From Cheiracanthium punctorium (Eukaryota > Arthropoda > Arachnida > Araneae > Cheiracanthiidae): a stretch of DNA of 64,000 bases. Below are positions 1-11,119 of this stretch, piece after piece. The stretch spans positions 1 through 64,000 of the forward strand of contig JAWZYV010013538.1 in the NCBI GenBank assembly GCA_038373885.1, given 5' to 3'. Numbering within the stretch: the first letter of the stretch is position 1; every line of letters begins with the position of its first letter. The position numbers and the translations under genes are program-made. The notes below the pieces were generated by a model. That model made no database searches. It had not been told where the DNA came from and saw nothing but the letters and a program-made list of their open reading frames with translations.

Positions 1-2181
1 AAACAGTTTGTTCCCAAAAAATTATTTTTCTTCCTAGTTCTTGTAAAAACTTAAAAGGCAACCCTAGTAGTACTTTAGTGTGCGTATTTAAAATATAATT
101 TTTTTTTTCATTGCCTATAGATTCACGTAAATAATGGGGTAGGGGTAATAGTGTTCTTGAATCTCCATTGCTGGTGACTAAAACGCATCTTTTTAAGTAG
201 CTGTCTATTCTTTATTATCAATATAGATTAAAAAGTTTATATTAAAATTAAAAAAAATTATATTATTTTTGTAAATTTTATAAGTTAGTGCGTAACAAAT
301 ACAATTTACTATGAAGAATTGAAAAAATTTTAGTGCTATTGAAAATTTTTAACGGATATTTAAAGTAAAACTTACTATCAATCAAATTTTATAGTAAGAA
401 TGGACCCGCCCCCTACCACGAGAAAGTTTTACCTCCCACTATAAGCGGTTGGCCTATGACCGCTTATTATGGCACAATTATTTTTACTAAGCATCCATTG
501 CTTTTATTTTCAGAAATCAAGACCACCAGGTGACCGAGAGGTCTTGGACCTTCCTTAAACGTGACCATCCATCCCTGTGAATTATGCTGCGGATTTGACT
601 TGCACACGCCCATAATCCTCAAATCTCTTATGTTTGCCTCTGCCACGTGTTTTGAATGTAAACAAAGAGATTTACGCTTCAGTTTTAGGAGGGAAGTCCA
701 GATGATAAGAAACTCCAATTATAATTTTGCTTTCTGCTCCAGCATACTTTATACCTCAATACGTTATGCAAGAGACGTATAACATTTTGAATGACAGATT
801 ACTTTTGAAGACAGAGACTGCGAGACTGCAGGTTTTTTTTTTTTTTTTCATAAATAAACTAAACTAATAACGTAAGAGACTTGAAAATTTTTAGGGTGTC
901 TCTTCACAAGCTGAACTAATAAGCTCTAACAAATGATAAACTCCAGGGATCGATGCAGACTAAATTTGGATCCGTTTTACGGCCCCTTCTCAGAATTATA
1001 ATCGATTAAAACGCGCTCTTCACAAAAATGCTATCGATTAAAATAGCCCTTTTTTGGCATTTTACCCAATATGTTTTATTATTTATTTATTTATTTGTAT
1101 TTTTAAAGAAAAAACGTGACTTTTAAAAAATTGATATGAAAATTCACAAAAACGGATGTTGAAACTCACAAAAATTGACTTTAAAATTCACAAAAATAGG
1201 ACCCTGGAAAAAATTCTTGTATCGACCCCGGAACTTATGCCCCTTAAGAAATTTTCACTATGTATTATTTTGTGAAACGTAGATTTGCAGTGCTATTTCG
1301 TGTTTAAGAATATTTTAAGAAAATTCAATAAAATACACAGGTTTTTTTCTTCGTACCTGTGAATAGCACAACTTCTGAAGAGACAGCCTGAATTTGTCAT
1401 AGATCTAAATTGATATGTATCCGTCGAAACGAAGATGCGATGTTCCGTCTTATCTTATGGGGAAAATTATAGTATGTGCAAGCTTTTGAATATTTTGTCT
1501 CAGGTTTTCTTTTTCTCTGTCCAGCTACTGATTCGATGTATTCGTACCTTTTCTGAAATTTGGATATTTCTTCTGATACTGCTTTTAAGTTTGTAATGCA
1601 CGATGCAAAACTGGCTTTTCAAATTTCAGCTGAATATTACCTTAAGAAGTAAAATATATGTGTAAAAATCCAGGTTGTACCACTTCAAAATAAAACTTTT
1701 AACGCCACTAATTCAAAACAATGAAACATTAAAGCTAAAAAACGTTTAAAATTCACGCTGTTGGGCAGATAGTTTTGAAATTTTTCATTATTACGTAGAA
1801 AAATTAAAATGTCGAAAAAAAACTGAAAATTCACCCATTCAATAATTTTTAAGTGATTTTTCGTAATTTTCACCTCTCTCAATATCCGATGGTATAACGG
1901 TAGTCAAAAAAGTGAGTTATCATATAAGAGATCTTGTCATTTTGATGTCACGATTTTAAAAATGTGTTATGTGTTAGAAACTGAATTAGGTAAATCATGC
2001 TTCAAACTGAAAACTACTATTGAGCAACATAACTTCCTAATATTTATGACTTCAGCTAGAGATTATCAAGATTGAAGATTAACCTTTTGTCATGAGAACA
2101 ACAAATAAAAGATTTATCAATGCTTGAAATAAACGTTAAGCTAGTATTTCAATGGTTCTCATAAACAATGGACCAAGAATA
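1..2181. other. AT-rich intergenic sequence, nothing recognised
   Basis: No open frame in this stretch resembles a known protein and no splice-flanked coding block was seen. It is AT-rich with homopolymer runs, for example a T run near 832-850. Short open frames near 467-782 on both strands overlap one another and have no recognisable motif. Confidence 0.4.
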
Positions 2182-2880
2182 TACAGGGTGTCCCATAACT
2201 ATTTATACAAAATTTAAGGGGAGATAGGCCACATCATGGATCCCACAAGAGTGATCTGGGTGGACATCTGGGTTCAGGGCCTGGCCCTACGGAGTTTCAA
2301 TTATTAATTGTACCTGATACAAACTAGAAAAAATATTTTGAAAAAAATTTTATCGACCAAAATTTTAGAATACTGCAGCTAATTGTAAAATTTAAAATAA
2401 CATATTTATGATATAAACCGTTTATCATAAAAGTTTAGTAAAATTGTCATTGCGTGAGTTGTGTGAACTTGTGTGCATATTACCGCCATCCTTTCATCCT
2501 GCCAGGCCCGCCGAGAGAGAGGTACAGGAGTGGCAATTGCCCCCGGTCCCGGGCTTTAGGTTGAGCCAGTAACTGGATCGAAATTTCATCATGTATAAAT
2601 TTTTATTTTAAATAAGTCAAATATAACCATTATTAGCCATCCTAAAGTTAAGCTATTTTATTATGGAACTGAATGCACATTCATATGGTACTTCTCTGGT
2701 CATTTTTAAGTATCATAATTTTTATAAATATAGATTGGACTTTTAAAATAGTAACCATAATTATTCCAAATATTTGCAGGCTAAATTACATTCTAAGAGC
2801 ATGGGTAAGAAATAACAGTGCATTTTTAATGCAGCACATAGCTGGAAAAAAAGGGGGCATGGATCTGAAGGGAAAGCGTG
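2182..2880. other. Intergenic sequence with an isolated CAGGGTGTCCC-type end
   Basis: A CAGGGTGTCCC motif near 2184 matches the outer end of the foldback family seen at 35145 and 52696, but the following bases differ and no partner end was found. A GC-rich patch at 2495-2580 looks like the outer end of a DNA transposon (CAGGCCCGCCG), also without a partner. Nothing coding is recognised. Confidence 0.3.
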
Positions 2881-2965
2881 CAGTGATAGCTGGGTTTGAA
2901 CCCAGGGACTTATGGGTGGTAGAATGAGGCGCAATCCGGCTCGGCCAAAAGGTACCCATTCGAAC
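2880..2965 (-). repeat. tRNA-derived SINE, promoter part (downstream unit of array)
   Basis: On the minus strand this stretch carries RNA polymerase III internal promoter boxes. The A box (TGGCCGAGCCGG, complement of 2936-2947) fits TRGCNNAGYNGG. The B box (GGTTCAAACCC, complement of 2892-2902) fits GGTTCRANYCC. They are about 33 bases apart, as in tRNAs. The T-arm does not pair as a real tRNA would, so this is a SINE rather than a tRNA gene. It directly abuts a second unit at 2966-3360. Confidence 0.6.
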
Positions 2966-3360
2966 GGCCTTCAATTGCCGGGTGTTGTGTGCGCGGAGGT
3001 GATCGTGCCGCCACACTACTCACCCCCTAGAGAGTCAGTCGGAGGCTGACGAACGATGTTCCAAGCGTTATGGAACGCTGCCACTCGTTGTGGACTTTGT
3101 GAGGTTGCTGCCGCTCGTTGCGGACTTTGGGGAGGTCGCTGCCGCTCGTTGCGGACTTTGAAAGAGAGCCGAGCGAGAGATGGAAGAGGTCGGTGCTGGC
3201 GTCATCTGTCGTTATTAGCGAGAAGGAGAATGCATGTTCGTAGTCCGGGTCATCAATGCGGGGAGAGCGTGCGGCGAGCGCTGGGTTTGAACCCAGAGAC
3301 TTATGGGTGGTAGAATGAGGCGCAATCCGGCTCGGCCAAAAGGTACCCATTCGACCGGCC
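2966..3360 (-). repeat. tRNA-derived SINE, complete unit (about 395 bp)
   Basis: The minus strand has an A box (complement of 3327-3338) and a B box (complement of 3283-3293) identical to those of the neighbouring unit. Next comes a GC-rich body with a 30-31 bp minisatellite repeated about three times (3077-3162), then a conserved tail at 2966-3015. The antisense reading of the promoter part gives a short frame containing FWPSRIAPHSTTHKSLGSNP, which I recall from many predicted orb-weaver spider proteins; it is repeat-derived, not a gene. The unit ends at 3360, exactly where the Transib-like element is inserted. Confidence 0.6.
3077..3162. repeat. 30-31 bp minisatellite inside the SINE body, about 3 copies
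   Basis: The phrase GCTGCCGCTCGTTGCGGACT followed by TTGGGGAGGT recurs at 3077, 3107 and 3138, with few substitutions. It is GC-rich, unlike its AT-rich surroundings. Confidence 0.6.
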
Positions 3361-4469
3361 CACAGTGGAGTATTCGTATCAAAATCCTGGCTAAAAGTCG
3401 AAAATTTTAAATTTGTTTAAAAACAGTAATATATATGTTTTTGGATAGCCTAGTAACTGATGCATCATGAGATACATGTTTTTCGACCATAATTCATATC
3501 CAAAAGATGCAACACTCGGTTTAAAAGCAAGTTTCTTCATTTACGGCAAGAGATTTCAGCGTTTTCTATTATTTCGTCTTGCATTTTTTACGAGCTCTTT
3601 AAATTAATTTACTGGTTTGATACTTAGTATAATTGAAGTAAAATATATGTATTTTAATTATATGTATCTATTAGCTTGAAAAAATAATATGACTTTATTT
3701 TAAAAAATTGTAAACTTTTTTTTTCTAATTTTTTTTCAAAAATTCACATTTCAAAAAGCTTTTTGAAGGGGTGTCGCGGCTTGTCGCGCCCAATTTCAAC
3801 TATAATCGTAATTATTACAGTATTGAGTGTCTATTCCAAGAAAAAAATGTTCCCCCAACATCCACCATTTTTATAAAAAAAATTATTTATACAGCGCCAT
3901 TTTTATTTTTTCGATAATTTTTCGACGGGTGATCGCAAAAGCTATACAAACATACGCACTTCTATTTCTCATAAACTATAAATTATGTGCAGGTGTTTGG
4001 ATAAAGTTATATAAAATTCATTTTAGTCAAGATTTAACATCAGTATTTTAAATTCAGTATGTAATTTCTTATTTTTCTGATGTAAATTTGCTATAAGAAG
4101 AAAATTTCTACATATTCCAAAATTGCCCTTTCTTAGTCATGTAAATAGTCCCATCTATTTACAGCTTAGTTTTCCATTTATGTAGTAAATTGTGTTCAAA
4201 GCAAAAACTCCCCATTTTTGGTTCTCAAAGGTTGGCAACTGTGACTTCGGGTCATTGAAGTGTGAGTGTGTAAACAGAAAAGTGCTGGCTTGAAATAAAT
4301 TACTTTCTCCTCGAGCTTGGAATGAGATTTTATGGGTTTTCAAAGGGGGGCATCTTTTAAGCAGTGCCCTTATATGATCTGCTCTAGATAAAGGCCAATG
4401 AAAAAGAGCAAGCCTTATAGCAGTGAGACCCTATAACTTCTTCTTCCAGAGGGGTCCGATGGTGCTCTA

Positions 4470-4514
4470 TCTCTCTCTCTCTCTCTCTCAAAAAAAAAAA
4501 AAAAAAAAAAAAAA
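4470..4514. repeat. (TC)n followed by poly(A)
   Basis: A CT dinucleotide run is followed directly by about 25 adenines inside the Transib-like element. This may mark the tail of an old retroposed insertion or simple slippage. Confidence 0.6.
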
Positions 4515-4768
4515 GGAAGAAGGAGAAGAAAAAGAAAAAGAAAGTGATTCTGAGTGAAGACGAATATCAGAGTTCAAAAGAATCGGAATGAAAAAGTTAA
4601 TCGTCAGAAGTCATTAGAAAACTAAGATCCAAATAGTAACTACATTTAGAAAAGTGGAAAATCTGAAAACTTTTATGATAAAAATTGATTTATAGATAAG
4701 TAGTATTATATTTATAAGTATTATTATAAGTAAAGTATTACATTTATATATTTTTATTGTGGTTAAGG

Positions 4769-5095
4769 CAGCGTTTCTCAACCTGTGGGGCGCGCCCCCC
4801 AAGGAGGCGCAGAGCGTTTCCAGGGGTGGCACGAGAAAAACCAAAGAGCAAGTAATGATGCACGATTTTTAAAAATCGCCTAATTTATTCTCATTTTTAC
4901 TCAAAAATATATCCATTTTCGCTTAAAATGTTCATTCAAACTTTACTGATTACATTATTTTGTAGAAAATTCGACTAAATGTACATTGTTAAAGATTAAA
5001 AAACTGAATGTATGCTGAACAATGTGAAGGGGGGGGTGCTACCGTAAGTTAGCCTTTGTTGGGAGGGGGTGAAGTTAAAAGGTTGAGAACTGCTG
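4769..5095. mobile_element. hAT-type MITE (327 bp) nested in the Transib-like element
   Basis: The ends read CAGCGTTTCTCAACCT and, on the complement of the right end, CAGCAGTTCTCAACCT (14 of 16). They resemble Charlie-type hAT termini. A perfect 8-bp target duplication GGTTAAGG flanks it (4761-4768 and 5096-5103). It has no coding capacity. Confidence 0.8.
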
Positions 5096-5487
5096 GGTTA
5101 AGGCACGGCTATTTTCCTCACGGGAAGGTTTGCCTTGGCGGAGGGCTTTTTAAGAGACTCTAATGCGTATTCACGTGACATCTGGAGAAAATCGCCCAAA
5201 ACTCCAGACCGTTAGATCGACAGCCGCGTGTTATTACATTTATAAGTGGTATTATACAAAAGCAGTACTTCCCAGTAAGGGACACTCCCCGGACAAGACA
5301 TTTGTTAGAAACCAACTTCGAGTCGTTTAGCGATATATCGCCAAATTTGGCGACAGCACGCTTTTTTATATAATTTAAGAAGTATGTAATACTAAAAAGT
5401 AAGTCAAAAGTCAACAGTAATGATTTTAACGTTAAAACACATGAAAAATATTTTTGGCCAGGATTTTGACACAAATACTCCACTGTG

Positions 5488-5537
5488 CGGCCTTCAATTG
5501 CCGGGTGTTGTGTGCGCGGAGGTGATCGTGCCGCCAC
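5488..5537 (-). repeat. tRNA-derived SINE tail, split from its promoter part by the Transib-like insertion
   Basis: This block is nearly identical to the SINE tail at 2965-3015. Removing 3361-5487 plus one CGGCC joins it to the unit ending at 3360 in the same way that the units at 2880 and 2966 are joined. It is therefore the continuation of the array. Confidence 0.65.
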
Positions 5538-6237
5538 AGGTCCAACCTCTGATCCTGGGTCCAGGGCCCGTAATGGTATGTCGGGGTCATGGGTCACATA
5601 ATAAGAAATCAGAATCACAAACGCAGTCAAAACGCAGTTTTCACTTACCAGTTAATAATCAATTTGGGAAAAGTGTTGAAGTGTTCTAATTTCTTAACCG
5701 TTTTTCATAAACAACAAGCTCGTCATCAAAAATTTTATCCAGGAAATCAAATAGAATTTTAAGCTATATCAATTTTAGTCACACATTTTCAGAGAAAAAT
5801 GCATTAGTTTTTGGCGAACAATACTCGTAAAATTCACTAATATTTCAGCACTTGTTCCAAAGTGATTATTAACTAAGACGATTACTTTTCCGACCCCACA
5901 TGGCTATGTTATTCTTATTCCTTATTATTTGCCCTGCCTCCAGGGCCGCTTTTCCGATTAGGAAGCTAGGCACGTGACTAGGGCGCGAAACATTTGGGGG
6001 TGCATAAAACTGAAGGGCGAAAAAAAAGCATATTTGTACTTGCTTGAAGAACTTTAGATTTAAAAAACTGTCGTGCCCAAAGTTACGACAATGCTTCAAA
6101 CATGACGGGAGTGTACTCAGGTCTGTTGTCAATTTACCATGATAATTTAAAAAAAGGTGGGATGGAGGAGGCGTGGTGCCGTAAGGTAAGAAATGAACAA
6201 GAGTGGCCAAACCATGCCACTATCCTTCCTTGCGACT
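5538..6237. other. Intergenic sequence, nothing firmly recognised
   Basis: It holds a GC-richer patch near 5540-5600 and a CAGGGCCGCTTTTCC motif near 5940 that looks like a hAT-type end without a partner in the window. The frames on both strands (near 5420-5690 and 5869-6210) show no known motif. Confidence 0.3.
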
Positions 6238-6568
6238 CAAGGCCGTAGCCTGGATTTTTTTTCGGGGGGGGGCACAACATGTACGCTCATTATACCTATG
6301 TTCATACATATATAATTTATATATGTGTGTATATAAAACTATTAAATTTTTTTTTTTTGAAATTTTTAGAACATTTTATTTCTTTAAACGTTTAAAGGTT
6401 TTTTACTTTCCAAACATGTACTATGTAAGGAAAGTATTGCAATCATGAAAAAATTCGAATTCGAGATTTTGGTGTATTTACACGTTTTGAGGTCTTCTGA
6501 ATTCATTTATGCTATTTTTACGAGATGTATGTGTGTATGTGAGTGAACACGATAGCTCCTTAACGGGG

Positions 6569-7005
6569 CATTCGATTGAGCTCAAATTGGGTATATATGT
6601 TATAAACTACCATCGCAAGACCGGTATTGATTTTGGTATGTATAGGACTTAGTTTTTCTACAGGTCTACATAATGGCCTATGGGGAGAAATTCTTGAAAG
6701 TGCGCTAGCGTTTAAGCGGTACATTCGTTGAGCTCAAATTGGGTATACATGTTATAAACCACCATCGTAAGACCGGTATTGATTTTGATGTGTATAGGAC
6801 TTATAGGTTTTCTACGGGACTACGACAAAGATTTCTTTTACATTATGGCCTATGGGGAGAAATTCTTGAAAGTGCGCTAGCGTTTAAACGGCGCATTCGA
6901 TTGACCTTCAATTTGGTACATATGTTTGAATTATTCGTCGAATAAAATTTATTTAAATGCTTGGTCATGATCTTAATCGTAAGTGTTCGGAAAGTCGAGT
7001 GGAGT
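6569..7005. repeat. ~173-bp tandem repeat, first block
   Basis: Units begin near 6569 and 6720 and share the phrase CATTCGATTGAGCTCAAATT and a GCTAGCGTTTAAACGG end. The first unit has lost about 20 bases. The block ends with a conserved flank (6920-7005) that also closes the second block at 8070-8158. The period is not a multiple of three, so the short open frames that translate as ...LHYGLWGEILESALAFKRR... are by-products, not a repeat protein. Confidence 0.65.
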
Positions 7006-7151
7006 CACGCGAGATTTTTTAAATTTATTTTAATTTTTCTCTTATAAATTTTATTCACTGCCATTGTCAGAAATTCTGCTGCATAAGAGAAAATTAACTA
7101 AGCCACTACCTGCTCCAACCTAACCCTGATTTCTACCGAAAAATATTTTTA

Positions 7152-7334
7152 CTGTGAAACCTCCGAAAGTTGGACACTTGCAGTTGGTTAAACAGGTGTG
7201 TCCTCAAAATGTGTCCAATTTACTTATGGAGGTATGTTTCAGTGTAATATAATTGACACATTCGTTCTCCAGAAATTGTCCCAACTTATGGGGGTTTCCC
7301 ACAACTTATGGGGGTTTCTTTGGAGGTTTCACTG
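7152..7334. mobile_element. pogo/Tigger-type MITE (183 bp)
   Basis: The left end is CTGTGAAACCTCCGAAAG and the complement of the right end is CAGTGAAACCTCCAAAG. TA dinucleotides flank both sides (7150-7151 and 7335-7336). The CAGTRAAACCTC pattern is typical of pogo-group termini. Confidence 0.6.
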
Positions 7335-7574
7335 TATCTGGGCCATAATCTAAGATTGAAATAGACTCACAATAAATAATTGGAACCGGGAGAATATTTT
7401 CATAGTGGCAGCCAAACCTGTTTAACAATTAGATGGCTTGAAAATGAATCGGAATTGATATTAAATACAATGGCGTAGACATTTTTGAGAGGGCAGATCA
7501 TAATCTAAAAGAAACATAGCAAATCTTGTTGCATAATAAAGAAGTAGAAAGTTTTTTTTTTTATCACGAAAACT

Positions 7575-8158
7575 ATAGATGATTTTGGTGTGTATAGGAC
7601 TTATAGTTTTTTCTACAGGGCTACGACAAAGATTTCTTTTACATTATGGCCTATGAGAGGAAATTCTTGAAAGTGTGCTAGCGTTTAAACGGTACATTTG
7701 ATTAAGCTCAAATTGGGTATGCATGTTATAAACCACCGTCGCAAGACCGGTATTGATTTTGGTGTGTATAGTACTCATAGTTTTTCTACAGGGCTACGGC
7801 TAAGATTTCTTTTACATTATGGCCTATGGGAGGAAATTCTTGAAAGTGCGCTAGCGTTTAAACGGTACATTCGATTGAGCTCAATTTGGGTATACATGTT
7901 ATAAACCACCGTCGCAAGACCGGTATTGTTTTTTATGTATATAGGACATATAGTTTTTCTACAGGGCTACGACAAAGATTTCTTTTACATTGTGGTATAT
8001 GGGGAGAAATTATTGAAAGTGCGCTAGCGTTTAAACGGCGCATTCGATTGAGCTTCAGTTTGGTATATATGATTGAATTATTCATTGATTAAAATTTATT
8101 TAAATGCTTGGTAATGATCTTAATCTTAAGTGTTCAGAAAGTCGAGTGGAGTCACTCC
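7575..8158. repeat. ~173-bp tandem repeat, second block
   Basis: A partial unit at 7575-7693 is followed by units starting at 7694 and 7867 (spacing 173) and a final partial unit at about 8040. All are close copies of the block at 6569. The terminal flank 8070-8158 matches 6920-7005, so a segment of several units plus flank was duplicated within the element. Confidence 0.65.
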
Positions 8159-8775
8159 AGATTTTTAAAATAGCGCACCAAACTTATTAAACCATCATAA
8201 AAAGTGACCAGAGTTAGGAGTGGAGCCAGAAAGCTAGTATTAATTATAGGTGGAAGCAAGCAGCCGATACCGCAGATCACTATGCATGATAACAGGGTTT
8301 TGTAGCCCCGTGATAGCGATCAGGAATATTGTGATCGCTATCACGATATTCGCGATATAGCCCGTAAAATAATAATTGTCAGTTTCTTCTCTTGTGTTAT
8401 TTCCGTTCTTTGAAAGGAATAATTGTAGATTTTTCATAAATTTGAATTTCTTTGAATTTGGCGACCCCCGATTTGCGCACCGATGCTCTAGAGCATCAGA
8501 ATAAACTAATCAGAGACATCATTTCATCCAGTGTAACTCAAATGTTCTTTTATTTTGTGCCCGGCATTTCTCCTTCTTGGGATCTTTGGTTATCAGAGGA
8601 TTAAAAATGTATTTTCATTTTAAATTTATGAACGCTTTAGATTTTTTTTTCAAATGAGGAAAAAATAAATACTCGTCTACACGTTTAATTTCCCCTTGGA
8701 AAAAAAAAGAGATAAATTTCGGGGGGGGGCTCGGGCCCGTCGGGCCCCTCCCCTGCCTACGGCCTTGTTGCGACT

Positions 8776-9613
8776 GCCAGTTGCCAGTCCGTTACGCGTC
8801 GATTCCAGAGGTGGTGGATAACGGAGACTCTCCAAAGAGCAACAACAAAGAAAGGGAAAAGAGTAAGAGACTGGCAAGGCAAGAACTGAAGGAGGGTTTG
8901 CTCTTGAAATATTGGGGGGGGGGCTAACAATTTGAAGTGCTTAGGGCGTCGGGGAGGTTAAAAACGGCCTCCCTACCTCCCCTTGAATTTTGCACTAATA
9001 GTTAGGGACACCCTGTAGATTGAGGATGAGAATCTTAGTTCTCTGAGGCATAACCTCTTAACTGCAAGTGAGATTACAGCTGCCTTATCGCCGAACCGCA
9101 AGTGCGATTGCGTGCCATAAACAAACTTCTTGATTTTTCGAAGCTGCACAAGTAACCTCCGGAGTAAAAAAAAAAAAAGAGGGAGAGAGAGAGAGGCCCG
9201 CTTGCACATTATTCGGTCGGCGTTTGTTGCACAGAAACACATATACCAATCATTAACGAATAACGTAAACTTTAATTTGCTATACACAAATTTCCATAAG
9301 GAGCTATCTTCAAAATTAAGTCATCAACTTTATTTTTTCCAATAGAAGTGCGTAGATTTCAAAAATCTAATTCATTTTAACTCCGGATAGCAATTTTAAC
9401 TACGTTCGAACCAATAATTAATGAGTTATGAGCTTCCAAAATTTCCCTTCCTTTATGGTAACTATTTTTCGCACTTTGATTAATATCTCATTTAATATTG
9501 ATATTAAGAAGCTGATTTTCATTCGTACTTTTAAAACTAAACTGCCCAAACATAACTTACAGTTATTATAACTTTTTAATAAAATATTAATGTGAGTAAT
9601 TTCAAAAAACCCT
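8776..9613. other. Intergenic sequence, nothing recognised
   Basis: A GGACACCCTGTA motif near 9006-9017 matches the outer end of the CAGGGTGTCCC family in reverse, without a partner. A minus-strand open frame at 8973-9287 has no known motif and overlaps a low-complexity GA-rich stretch. Confidence 0.3.
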
Positions 9614-9838
9614 CACCCTCAAAAAAAAAAAAAAAAAAAAAAAGGTATTCGAGTATGAGATAAATTTCCTACGTTGGTTTCGTATATTAAAAATTATTTA
9701 TCATAGAATATGAATTAGGCTATGTATAAATATGACATTCCATATTTCTGTCAAGTTGTGCGTTTTTCAAAAACTCAATTATTATTAGCAAACCTAAAAT
9801 AGGAAATTTCTCTCCCGAATACGTTTTTTTTTATGGTG
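9614..9838. mobile_element. MITE family A, copy 1 (about 225 bp)
   Basis: The near-palindromic ends share CACCCTC followed by poly(A) and GTATTCGAGTAAGAGATAAA-like sequence. The internal part matches the copies at 11249 and 12117. A poly(A) expansion lengthens the left end. The right side is followed by TA. Confidence 0.6.
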
Positions 9839-10132
9839 TATAGAGCTGTTTCACCTACGTCATTATCACTACGTCACACCTTAGAAACTATCTTTTTTTT
9901 GGTCAAACATACGTTCATTTGAGAATAGTCATTAGCCGAAAACGTGGCTTTGTATCCCTAAATATCCGAGTTGACATTTAAAAAAAAATTTCAGTGACGT
10001 CACGTGAAAATACTCTATGTGCGAAAGTTTTACGAGAAAGGTAAGCCTTTATACATTCACCATACATACCTTTACATACTATATATTTACCTAAACATAA
10101 TTACTAATACATAATATATATTTACCTATAAC

Positions 10133-10937
10133 TAAGGTGACCATACGTCCTCGAAATTCGAGGACAGTCCCCAAATATAGATCTTTTTTTCATTTTGTCC
10201 CCAAAAATACTTTGTCCCCAAATTTAAAGATTTGTACCTTTTTTCCCTAAAAGTTTCCGTTTAGTTTATTTCTTTCAGAGAAAACTGAAGAAATAAGAAA
10301 AATAAACCGACTAAAAGCGCCATCTACTCTGAGAAACAATGAAATTCGATCTCTGAAAACGTTTGTTGTCATTGTGTATGTAGCGTGTACAGACATTCAA
10401 TAAAGTATCCGACTATGAGCCAAATTTCCCATTTCAGTTTTGTTAATGATTAATCACGTTTCATGAAGAACTATGGTTTAAATATGAAATTGGCGTAAAA
10501 AATTTTCTTGCACTCGAATCCTTTTTTTAGAGGGTGTACAAAGTTTCATGAAAAATTATCACAAAATGATCCAATGTAAATGACTTCTGAAAAATAAAAA
10601 TACTATTCCAAGAGTTAAATTTTGAATAAATTGCAATATTTCAACATGATCTTCCTTTCACATTTCTGGTTTAAATAAATATTTATAAATGAAAGAAATG
10701 CTTCCATTAATTTATTAGAAATAAGAATACACAATTGATACACAAGATCAAGAGCTATCAGAGTTCATTTTTAAGTATCAAAGTCAGTCAAGATTTAAAG
10801 TATGGGTATACATAGTAAAATGTTGTGTCCTCGAATAAGTCCCCAAAAATATTTTCTAGTGTCCCCAAGTTTTCCTTGGACTCGAGGACAATGCTTGATT
10901 TCTCCCCAAATTACTGTTTAGAAATATGGTCGCCTTA
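10133..10937. mobile_element. hAT-type element, Zaphod/Tip100-like ends (805 bp)
   Basis: The ends are TAAGGTGACCATA and, on the complement of the right end, TAAGGCGACCATA (12 of 13). The CCCCAAA/GAGGACA-rich subterminal region resembles Zaphod-type hAT termini. An 8-bp target duplication CCTATAAC flanks it (10125-10132 and 10938-10945). It has no transposase frame. Its right-hand part is matched in inverted orientation at 11120-11894. Confidence 0.7.
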
Positions 10938-11119
10938 CCTATAACCTAAGTATATTGTAAACAAACACATCTCCTAAGCGACGAAACTGAAGTTGTTTGT
11001 AAAGGCAAAAGAAACTGATTGCACTGAACAAACGCATTCCAGTTTTATTACGAAAACTCATGCAATGCAACGAGTTTATCGTTTATGAATGCGCCCTTCG
11101 TCTAACAATAATGCTAGAT

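Larger units (their letters stand above)
3361..5487. mobile_element. Transib-like non-autonomous DNA transposon
   Basis: The ends are inverted repeats: the first 36 bases from 3361 match the complement of the last 36 bases before 5487 at 33 positions. Both ends begin with CACAGTG, the signature of Transib termini and of the V(D)J recombination signal heptamer. A 5-bp GC-rich target duplication CGGCC flanks it (3356-3360 and 5488-5492), as known for Transib. The target is the tRNA-derived SINE array. The neighbouring SINE junction at 2965-2969 still reads CGGCC followed by the same tail, which gives a paralogous empty site. No transposase frame is recognisable in the 2.1 kb, so it depended on an enzyme encoded elsewhere. 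A hAT-type MITE is nested at 4769-5095. Confidence 0.75.
6238..8767. mobile_element. hAT-type element (2.53 kb) carrying tandem repeats
   Basis: The left end is CAAGGCCGTAGCC and the complement of the right end is CAAGGCCGTAGGC (12 of 13). A perfect 8-bp duplication TTGCGACT flanks it (6230-6237 and 8768-8775), as expected of hAT transposition. The interior holds two blocks of ~173-bp tandem repeats (6569-7005 and 7575-8158) and a pogo-type MITE (7152-7334). There is no recognisable transposase. The GGCGTAGCC core of the ends recurs in the elements at 54518 and 59821. Confidence 0.7.

Noticed and set aside
2880..2960. A true tRNA gene
   Set aside because: A and B boxes fit, but the T stem does not pair properly and no acceptor stem or anticodon arm could be built. 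A SINE is the better call.
2786..3350. Two minus-strand open frames sharing FWPSRIAPHSTTHKSLGSNP
   Set aside because: They overlap the SINE promoter boxes and are repeat translations, not genes. They are kept only as a pointer to the SINE family.
5160..5630. 156-codon minus-strand open frame
   Set aside because: It spans the right terminus of the Transib-like element and the SINE tail and has no motif. It is chance.
6739..8092. Short repeat proteins ending ...ESALAFKRRIRL
   Set aside because: The tandem unit is ~173 bp, not a multiple of three, so the frames cannot be a maintained repeat protein.
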